DNA of 64,000 nt from Flavobacteriaceae bacterium (GTDB lineage Bacteria; Bacteroidota; Bacteroidia; Flavobacteriales; Flavobacteriaceae). The stretch lies in assembly GCA_018402385.1 (NCBI GenBank), contig JAGYJA010000002.1:186001-250000 (forward strand). Direction: 5' to 3'. The stretch's first letter is position 1; each line of letters opens with the position of its first letter. The translations under genes and the position numbers were made by a program. Shown here piece after piece: positions 57,961-64,000 of the stretch. The notes under the pieces are model-generated. The model saw nothing but the letters and a program-made list of their open reading frames with translations, was not told the origin of the DNA and made no database searches.

Positions 57961-58948
57961 TGAATGTCCGTAATTGCACCTAATTTATTATATTTGTTTA
58001 GGAATTAAAACATTATCGCTATGAACCTATTTACATTTACTGCTGAGTTTGGAGATGAGCAAGCATGCCGAAAGCATTTTAAGGAAGAACGTGATAAACA
58101 TGGAGTTATTTGCAAGAAATGTTCAAATACAACACATTACTGGAAGCGTGATAAGGAGTGTTACGAATGTAAGTCCTGTGGTTTTCGTACCTCATTACGC
58201 AGTGGAACCATTATGGAAAATTCAAACCTTCCATTTCTTGTTTGGTATAGAGCAATGTTTTTGATAAGCACTACAAAAAAGGGGTTTTCAGCCAAAGAAA
58301 TGCAAAGACAGTTAGGTCTAAAGCGATATGAACCGGTATGGGCTATGGTTCATAAAATTCGTAAGGCAATGGGGAACAGAGATTCTCGTTACACCTTGGA
58401 AGGCATGATTGAAATGGACGAAGGCTATTTTACCGTCTCTTCTACCGAAGTTGAACAAAATAAAGGTAAGCGCGGACGTGGAGCTGCGGGTAAGCAAAAT
58501 GTAATGATAAGTGCAGAAAGTACACCATTAGAGGATCTGGAAACTGGTAAAAAGTCTAAGCATGTGCGATACTTTAAGGCTAAAGTGCTTGACAATCATA
58601 AAGCTGAACAAGTCAACAATCATATAAACGAATCAATTGACGAAAAATCTATTGTATTTACAGATAAAAGTACCTCATACGTTGATATATCCAACTATGT
58701 GGAAATGTATGTGACTGAAAAATCAAGCAAAGAATCAACAGAAGAAACACTACGCTGGGTTCACATATTTATCAGTAATGCAAAACGAAATTTATTAGGT
58801 AATTACCATAAAATCAAAGGGAAATATCTTCAACTTTATCTCAATGAATTTGTGTATAAACTAAACAGAAGGTATTTTGGTGAGCGATTGTTTGATAGAG
58901 TAGTCGTAGCGGCTATAACTGGCGTTTAGGTATGAAAACGGACAATCA
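57961..58948. mobile_element. IS1595-family insertion sequence, complete
   Basis: 988 bp. The ends are imperfect inverted repeats: the left (57961-57983) opens TGAATGTCCGT and ends ACCTAA; the complement of the right (58926-58948) opens TGATTGTCCGT and ends ACCTAA. Both sides are flanked by the direct repeat ACTATTTTAT (57951-57960 and 58949-58958), as expected of a target-site duplication. The element carries one intact transposase gene. Its stop codon overlaps the right repeat. The perfect duplication implies recent insertion. No gene is broken. Confidence 0.92.
58021..58929 (+). CDS. IS1595-family transposase (ISXO2-like)
   Basis: 302 residues. An N-terminal zinc ribbon (about 10-60: CRKHFKEERDKHGVICKKC, CYECKSCGFRTSLRSGTIM) precedes a helix-turn-helix-like segment. 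The DDE-type core includes IEMDEGYFTVSS (first Asp), IVFTDKSTSY (second Asp) and VHIFISNAKRNLLGNYHKIK with LYLNEFVYKLNRR (third acidic residue region and the family's NRR end). It is the only gene of the element. All motifs are intact, so it is probably active. Confidence 0.95.
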   Translation: MNLFTFTAEFGDEQACRKHFKEERDKHGVICKKCSNTTHYWKRDKECYECKSCGFRTSLRSGTIMENSNLPFLVWYRAMFLISTTKKGFSAKEMQRQLGLKRYEPVWAMVHKIRKAMGNRDSRYTLEGMIEMDEGYFTVSSTEVEQNKGKRGRGAAGKQNVMISAESTPLEDLETGKKSKHVRYFKAKVLDNHKAEQVNNHINESIDEKSIVFTDKSTSYVDISNYVEMYVTEKSSKESTEETLRWVHIFISNAKRNLLGNYHKIKGKYLQLYLNEFVYKLNRRYFGERLFDRVVVAAITGV

Positions 58949-59014
58949 ACTATTTTATAATAATTGTAAATGACTGAATTTTAAATTCTGTTTAATAGTT
59001 AGAACAAATAACAA

Positions 59015-59377
59015 ATGAAAATAATAACTGTAGATGATTCAGAGTCTATATCCGCTCACTTTAAGGAGTTGTTAAAGTACACAGATGGTTTTACTTTTTT
59101 AGGTCAGGTGTTTACCATTAAAGAAGCATTGGACTTAATTCAAACTGTTAAACCGGAAATTGTTTTTTTAGATATTTTTTTAAAGGACGAAAATGGATTG
59201 GGATTGCTCGCTCATTTAAAAGAAAATTACCCTGAAGTTATAGTCATAATGCTAACAAACAATAATGATTTGATATACAGAAATAAAGCCAAACAGCTGG
59301 GAGCTTATGATTTTCTGGATAAATCTTACGAATTTGATAAAATACCACAATTACTAAAGTCACTTACCAAGAGTTAA
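59015..59377 (+). CDS. Single-domain response regulator (paralogue 2)
   Basis: 120 residues, receiver only. Pocket residues are IITVDDSESI, the phospho-Asp is in IVFLDIFLKDENG, the Thr in VIMLTNNNDLI and the Lys in FLDKSYEF. It resembles the receiver at 56905 in sequence and length. It lies 41 bases before the pseudoreceiver kinase, so it may be its target. The IS element now separates it from its paralogue. Confidence 0.92.
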   Translation: MKIITVDDSESISAHFKELLKYTDGFTFLGQVFTIKEALDLIQTVKPEIVFLDIFLKDENGLGLLAHLKENYPEVIVIMLTNNNDLIYRNKAKQLGAYDFLDKSYEFDKIPQLLKSLTKS

Positions 59378-59418
59378 ATTAGCAACACTTTTTTTTAACA
59401 ATCCCCAAAATAAAAATA

Positions 59419-61344
59419 ATGTTTCATCAAAAAAATCAAGTTTTAAAAGAGAACATTGAGATAAATAATGATGCCTTAAATAAGCAAATTAACATTTTAG
59501 TTTTTGATAAGCAAAGTGTTTTACCTCAAATTGAAACAGCTTTAAACGAATTATTACATTACCACTTTACTTTTTTTAATTCCATTGATGGAGAGGAATT
59601 TAAAAAGATGATTAAAACTCACAAACCAAACATAATTATTTCAGAATTGCATCTCAATGCTGTTGATGGTAGTGAATTGCTTAATTATTGTAAAATGGTC
59701 TATCCAGATATTCCATACATCATATTTAGTTCAAATACATGCAATAAATCTGCTTTGAATTTCTTAGAAATGGGCGCTGCAGATTTTCTTACTAAGGAAA
59801 ATATATCGGCTTTGCCGGCTTCAATCTACAGAGCCCTAAGACAAAGTATGGAAAAATCTCAAATCAAAGAAGCAAAAAAACAACGATGGGAAGATGCTCA
59901 ACGTTTTAAGGGTTTAATAGAACATTCCTTAGACCCCGTTATTACTTATAATGCTTATGGCGAAGTCACTTATGCCAGTCCTGCAATTGAACAGATATTG
60001 GGTTATAAAGTAGAAGAATTTATAGGAACAAATGTGTTAGAGCACATTCACCCTGCAGACATCAGTAGAAGAGAAAGTAAATTCAATCACTTCATTCAAT
60101 CTTCAGAAAATTATGTTACGATTGATGAAGAAAGGTTGCTTCATAAAAAAGGGCATTACATATGGGTAAAAGCCATTATTAGCGATGGAAGATATATACC
60201 GGGAATTGAGGGGTTTATGACAAATTTTAGGGATGTCACTGAAACTGTAAAAAGTAAAAATGCTCTTGAAAATACACTTAAAAATCTTACAGATTATAGA
60301 ATAGCACTTGATGAAAGTTCTATTGTTGGAATTACAAATCTTAGCGGCAAAATTATCTATGCTAATGCGGAGCTTGTTTCCATATCAAAATTCTCCCAAG
60401 ATGAACTTCTGGGCAGTGATTATAAATTGTTTAATTCCAATAAGCACTCAACCTTTTTTTATTTAAAAATCTGGAAAACCATTTGCTCCGGTAAAATATG
60501 GAAAGGCGAAATTAAAATAAAAGCCAAGGACGATACATTTTTCTGGATGAATATGACGGTTGTTCCTTTTTTGAATAGCAAAAGTGAACCTTACCAGTAC
60601 ATTATAGTTATGCGAGACATAACATTAAGAAAACTGAGAACTCTTGAATTACACAATACAATAGATTTACTTTCAAGTCAAAATAAAAGACTATTAAATT
60701 TCTCATACATTGTATCTCACAACTTGCGGTCACATACCAGCAATATGCAAAACCTTATAAATTACATAGAAGAAACAGATGATGAAGCAGAAAAATTAGA
60801 GATGATTGAACATTTAAAAAATGTCACAAATGCACTCGATGAAACGATGAATAATCTCAATGAAGTTGTTTCCATACAATCAGGGTCAAAAATGAAAATT
60901 GAATCAATTCAAATTCAATTATTTGCAAAACAAATTTTAAAAGCACTTGAAACCCAAATTGAACAATCCAAAGCACAGATTGAAATTGAAATAAAGGAAG
61001 ATGTATCTGTAAACTATAATAAGAGTTACCTCGAAAGCATTGTTCATAATTTAGTACTCAACTCAATAAAATATAAACACCCCAACCGAAATCCAATAAT
61101 AAAGATTTCATCCAGAAAGGAGGGAATTTATACCATTTTGAGTTTTACAGATAATGGTTTAGGAATTGACACTAATAAATACAAAGACAAACTGTTTGGA
61201 ATGTATAAAACATTTCATAACAATAGTGATTCGAGAGGTTTGGGTTTGTTTATGTGTAAAAATCAAATAGAATCTATGGGTGGTAAAATTGAAGTTTTTA
61301 GCAAAGTTGGTCAAGGGTCAACTTTCGAGATTTATATAAAATAA
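59419..61344 (+). CDS. Pseudoreceiver-PAS-PAS histidine kinase
   Basis: 641 residues, no membrane helix, so cytoplasmic. The N-terminal receiver-like domain (about 20-145) has ILVFDKQ where the acidic pair should be and Glu instead of the phospho-Asp (IIISELHLNAVDG). Two PAS domains follow (about 155-280 and 285-405, the first with GFMTNFRDVTETV, the second with YIIVMRDITLRK). The HisKA has the phospho-His in YIVSHNLRSHTSNM, and the HATPase has NLVLNSIKYKHP, DNGLGI and SRGLGLFM. It probably phosphorylates the small receivers next to it (59015, 61375). The pseudoreceiver may act as a fixed regulator. Confidence 0.9.
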   Translation: MFHQKNQVLKENIEINNDALNKQINILVFDKQSVLPQIETALNELLHYHFTFFNSIDGEEFKKMIKTHKPNIIISELHLNAVDGSELLNYCKMVYPDIPYIIFSSNTCNKSALNFLEMGAADFLTKENISALPASIYRALRQSMEKSQIKEAKKQRWEDAQRFKGLIEHSLDPVITYNAYGEVTYASPAIEQILGYKVEEFIGTNVLEHIHPADISRRESKFNHFIQSSENYVTIDEERLLHKKGHYIWVKAIISDGRYIPGIEGFMTNFRDVTETVKSKNALENTLKNLTDYRIALDESSIVGITNLSGKIIYANAELVSISKFSQDELLGSDYKLFNSNKHSTFFYLKIWKTICSGKIWKGEIKIKAKDDTFFWMNMTVVPFLNSKSEPYQYIIVMRDITLRKLRTLELHNTIDLLSSQNKRLLNFSYIVSHNLRSHTSNMQNLINYIEETDDEAEKLEMIEHLKNVTNALDETMNNLNEVVSIQSGSKMKIESIQIQLFAKQILKALETQIEQSKAQIEIEIKEDVSVNYNKSYLESIVHNLVLNSIKYKHPNRNPIIKISSRKEGIYTILSFTDNGLGIDTNKYKDKLFGMYKTFHNNSDSRGLGLFMCKNQIESMGGKIEVFSKVGQGSTFEIYIK

Positions 61345-61374
61345 AAAAATCAAAGCAGTTTAAAATAATAAATT

Positions 61375-61779
61375 ATGACATCAAAAAAACTTTGTATAAT
61401 TGACGATGATAATTTGTATAAATTGCTTTTAAAAAAGACCATCTGTAAATTAGAAATTGATACTCAGGTTATCTCTTTTTCTAACGGAGAGGAAGCCTTG
61501 AAAGGTCTTTTCGATTTCAATTCAAATTCTGAAAGTCTTCCAGATATTATTCTCCTGGATATTAATATGCCTGTAATGGATGGATGGGAATTTATGGAGC
61601 ATTATCTTACTCAAAAAAATAAATTTGCTAAGGATATCACCATTTATATTGCAAGCTCCTCCATTGCAAGCCAGGATATCGAAAAGTCAAAAACCTTCAA
61701 AGAAATATCGGGTTATCTGGTCAAACCTATTTACAAAGACACAATCAAAAGTTTGCTTGAACAAAATGTTTTTTTGTAA
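61375..61779 (+). CDS. Single-domain response regulator (Rcp1-like)
   Basis: 134 residues. Receiver pocket KLCIIDDDNLYKLLL, phospho-Asp in ILLDINMPVMDGWEF, the Ser in IYIASSSIASQ and Lys in GYLVKPIY. It has no output domain. This is the type of receiver found next to PAS-kinases that pass phosphate to a receiver-only protein. It follows the pseudoreceiver kinase by 30 bases and so probably belongs to the same operon. Confidence 0.93.
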   Translation: MTSKKLCIIDDDNLYKLLLKKTICKLEIDTQVISFSNGEEALKGLFDFNSNSESLPDIILLDINMPVMDGWEFMEHYLTQKNKFAKDITIYIASSSIASQDIEKSKTFKEISGYLVKPIYKDTIKSLLEQNVFL

Positions 61780-61831
61780 CAAAACAGGATTGATTGAGAC
61801 ACATAGTTAGCATCAATTAAAAACTTAAACT

Positions 61832-62203
61832 ATGGAAGTCATCAATCCAAATGGCAGTATTTCTTTACGAAAAGACAATCAATTACTGGTTATTACTCAT
61901 TTATCTCAGTTACTTACTTATTTAACAGGCTTTGGAGGTCTCATTGTACCTCTCATTATCTGGGCTGTGAACAAAGAAAAAATTGAAGGTTTGGATCAAC
62001 ACGGAAAAGAAATTATTAACTTTCAATTTAGCATGATTCTCTATGCTTTTATTTGTATTCCCCTAATTTTAGCACTTGGATTAGGGGTTTTAGGACTATT
62101 AATCATTGGGGTTTTATCATTTATTATGCCTATTATAAATGCTATAAATGCATCAAACGGTATTTTTAAAATTTATCCACTTACCATTCGATTTTTATCA
62201 TAA
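61832..62203 (+). CDS. DUF4870 domain membrane protein
   Basis: 123 residues. Three membrane helices are visible: LLTYLTGFGGLIVPLIIWAV, MILYAFICIPLILALGLGVL and LLIIGVLSFIMPIINAINA. The segment NKEKIEGLDQHGKEIINFQF between the first two is the DUF4870 hallmark. The function of DUF4870 proteins is unknown. It lies after the response-regulator gene in the same direction and is closed by a bidirectional terminator. Confidence 0.85.
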   Translation: MEVINPNGSISLRKDNQLLVITHLSQLLTYLTGFGGLIVPLIIWAVNKEKIEGLDQHGKEIINFQFSMILYAFICIPLILALGLGVLGLLIIGVLSFIMPIINAINASNGIFKIYPLTIRFLS

Positions 62204-62206
62204 AAA

Positions 62207-62236
62207 AACCGCAATCTCAAAAGAGATTGCGGTTTA
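62207..62236. terminator. Bidirectional terminator between DUF4870 gene and dnaN
   Basis: AACCGCAATCTC pairs with GAGATTGCGGTT around AAAA. The T run is strong on the minus strand, so the main use is probably dnaN. Confidence 0.85.
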
Positions 62237-62308
62237 ATCATTGTGAGGTTAAAAGTACTAACAATTAAAATTTAAAACATTTACAGTTAGTAATATTTTT
62301 AAATTTAA

Positions 62309-63427
62309 TTAATTATTTAACATTACTGGCATCACAAGCATAATGATGTGCTCACCTTCATCCAGGCCATCAGCAGGAGTTAGAATTCCTGCACGATTGG
62401 GTAATGACATTTCTAAAGACACTTCATCGCTGGTTAAATTTGCCAGCATTTCAGTTAAAAAACGGGAATTGAACCCAATTTGCATATCGTCTCCCTGATA
62501 ACTACAAGTGAGTCTTTCTTCGGCTTTGTTTGAGTAATCAATGTCTTCCGCTGAAACATTCAATTCAGCACCTGCAATCTTTAAACGTATCTGGTGTGTG
62601 GATTTGTTTGAAAAAATAGATACTCTTCGCACAGAGCTTAGGAACTGACTTCTTTCAATATTTAATTTATTGGGATTCTCTTTTGGAATGACTGCTTCAT
62701 AATTGGGGTACTTCCCATCTATCAATCGGCAAACCAACTCGATGTTGTCAAATACAAATTTTGCATTGGATTCATTGTACTCTATCAATACATCTTCCTC
62801 ACTACCCGCGAGAATTGATTTCATCAAATTCAAGGGTTTTTTGGGCATTATGAACTCAGCGGTTTGAGAAGCTTTTACATCTTCACGAGTATATTTTACT
62901 AGTTTGTGAGCATCAGTAGCTACAAAGTTTAAACTCTCAGTTGAAAACTGAAAGAACACACCACTCATTACAGGTCTTAGGTCATCATTTCCACTGGCAA
63001 AAATAGTTTTACTAATAGCGGTGGCAAGTATATCTGCTTGTATGACAGTACTACTGGGGCTGCTTATTTCGATTGCTTTTGGAAACTCAGCTCCATCTGC
63101 ATAGGCAAGTGCATATTTACCGTGATTAGAGCTAATTTCAATCGTGTTGTTATCTTCAACTACAAAAGTCAATGGTTGTTCTGGAAAGGTTTTTAAAATA
63201 TCTAGTAACAATCTGGCAGAAACGGCAATGCTTCCTTTGCTGTCAGATTCAACCTCAAGTTTACCCGAGATGGTAGTTTCTAGGTCTGAAGCAGATACTT
63301 TTAATGAGTCCTTGTCCAATTCAAACAGAAAATTTTCAAGAATGGCAAGGGTATTACTCGTGTTAATGATTCCACCTAAAACCTGAAGCTGTTTTAGTAA
63401 ATAAGAACTGGATACAATAAATTTCAT
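62309..63427 (-). CDS. dnaN: DNA polymerase III sliding clamp (beta subunit)
   Basis: 372 residues, the standard length. Two copies form a ring that holds the polymerase on DNA. It begins MKFIVSSSYLLKQLQVLGGI. Typical segments are ATDAHKLVKYTRED, LIDGKYPNYEAVIPKE and the conserved end IIMLVMPVM. The family's three-domain pattern is intact. It lies next to gldG on the minus strand, an arrangement common in flavobacteria, with a 181-base gap that holds no gene. Confidence 0.97.
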   Translation of the reverse strand: MKFIVSSSYLLKQLQVLGGIINTSNTLAILENFLFELDKDSLKVSASDLETTISGKLEVESDSKGSIAVSARLLLDILKTFPEQPLTFVVEDNNTIEISSNHGKYALAYADGAEFPKAIEISSPSSTVIQADILATAISKTIFASGNDDLRPVMSGVFFQFSTESLNFVATDAHKLVKYTREDVKASQTAEFIMPKKPLNLMKSILAGSEEDVLIEYNESNAKFVFDNIELVCRLIDGKYPNYEAVIPKENPNKLNIERSQFLSSVRRVSIFSNKSTHQIRLKIAGAELNVSAEDIDYSNKAEERLTCSYQGDDMQIGFNSRFLTEMLANLTSDEVSLEMSLPNRAGILTPADGLDEGEHIIMLVMPVMLNN

Positions 63428-63608
63428 GAGTCTTTAATATTTGTTTAATTTGGTCAGATGTAACATCAAAACAAAGTCATTTTTTTTTGTGTAAAGCTTT
63501 GTCAAGGATGTTTTATTAGTAATAATATATTTTGAGCTGTTAAAATTTCACCTAACTACAAATATATTGCAATATGCTTTAAAGCCGAAACAAACTTATT
63601 AACAAAAA

Positions 63609-64000
63609 TCAAGTGTATTTTTTCTTGCGATACCACCAAAACAGGCCGCCAAAAAGCGAGAGTATTACCAGTGGTAACAATAGATTAAAGGCTTGCCATT
63701 TACTGCGTTGGTGAATTGCTTTTTGCTGGTCAAAAAAAGGAATGGTAATTTCTTTACTTCTTATGTTTATAAGTCCGTTTTCATCGAGAAGGTAATTTAC
63801 TGTGTTTAGAAGAAAATCCTTATTTCCATAGCGCGTATTGGTCCATTTGTCAAACCCAAGTTCAAGAGGTCTGTTGTCTTGAAATTGATTTTTAATAACA
63901 TTTCCATCACTTATAACGACCATTTTTGTTTCAACACCTTCTTCTTTGTAATTTTTATATTCAAAAGGTTTGATACGGTTTTTATATACAGAGGTAAATG
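63609..64000 (-). CDS. gldG: Gliding motility protein GldG, C-terminal part (5' end outside window)
   Basis: About 130 residues of the C-terminus are visible; the frame is open to the right edge. Segments are SVYKNRIKPFEYKNYKEEGV, KMVVISDGNVIKNQF, FLLNTVNYLLDENGLINIRS and the final membrane helix (LLLPLVILSLFGGLFWW) with the basic end YRKKKYT. GldG is part of the ABC-type GldAFG complex linked to gliding. The window cuts the protein, so the remaining ABC-associated part is unseen. Neighbouring dnaN supports the call. Confidence 0.88.
   Translation of the reverse strand, partial: FTSVYKNRIKPFEYKNYKEEGVETKMVVISDGNVIKNQFQDNRPLELGFDKWTNTRYGNKDFLLNTVNYLLDENGLINIRSKEITIPFFDQQKAIHQRSKWQAFNLLLPLVILSLFGGLFWWYRKKKYT

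Overview
The window comes from a Bacteroidota genome, almost certainly class Flavobacteriia. It is AT-rich. Promoters, where visible, are of the TTG-N19-21-TAnnTTTG type. The right edge holds the 3' end of the gliding gene gldG beside dnaN. Several gene blocks (DUF721-recF-TPR-ribH, DUF2520-KdsC phosphatase-UbiA, a fused ResB/CcsA) are arranged as is usual in flavobacteria. No rRNA, tRNA or CRISPR array was seen. One SRP RNA gene is present.

Layout: 1-1837 is the 3' part of aconitase. 1838-11262 is an accessory block that reads as an integron-type cassette array. Three or four attC-like sites (near 2138, 4024, 10478 and 11186) delimit cassettes whose first bases (GTTAGCAAAC or GTTACCTGC) recur as the reverse complement at the cassette end. 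The cassettes hold a 7TM-LytTR receptor, a five-gene set of exported proteins (one gene doubly broken) and a frameshifted lipoprotein. 11423-17560 is chromosomal core: LemA, DUF2207, ndk, DUF721, a lipoprotein, recF, a TPR membrane protein and ribH. 17680-26147 has a TonB-family outer-membrane receptor, the UbiA/HAD/DUF2520 trio and the cytochrome c assembly protein CcsBA (two apparent frameshifts). 26151-29961 is a GDPD-like protein, a phosphoethanolamine transferase and a second 7TM receptor with a LuxR-type tail. 30211-42187 is metabolism and housekeeping: fumC, hydroxyacyl-CoA dehydrogenase, a Gfo/Idh oxidoreductase, an export permease, glutamine cyclotransferase, SRP RNA, SDR, transaldolase, a redoxin-like lipoprotein, ABC-F and small membrane proteins. 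42327-50977 has two fasciclin proteins, pheT, a DAGK-like/DUF389 fusion, pepT and mnmE.

51087-61779 is a two-component signalling cluster: an eight-PAS CHASE kinase with its NarL-type regulator, two paralogous single-domain receivers, a PAS-like protein, a pseudoreceiver-PAS-kinase and a third receiver. A complete IS1595-family element with inverted repeats and a target duplication sits inside it. The window ends with a DUF4870 protein, dnaN and partial gldG.

Four genes (TonB-like, cassette-3 lipoprotein, ccsBA, SDR) read through only if one- or two-base indels are corrected, and the TonB-like gene also has an in-frame stop. Some of these lie in homopolymers and may be sequencing errors. The most unusual content is the attC-like cassette array, because its self-complementary cassette ends can be read directly from the sequence.
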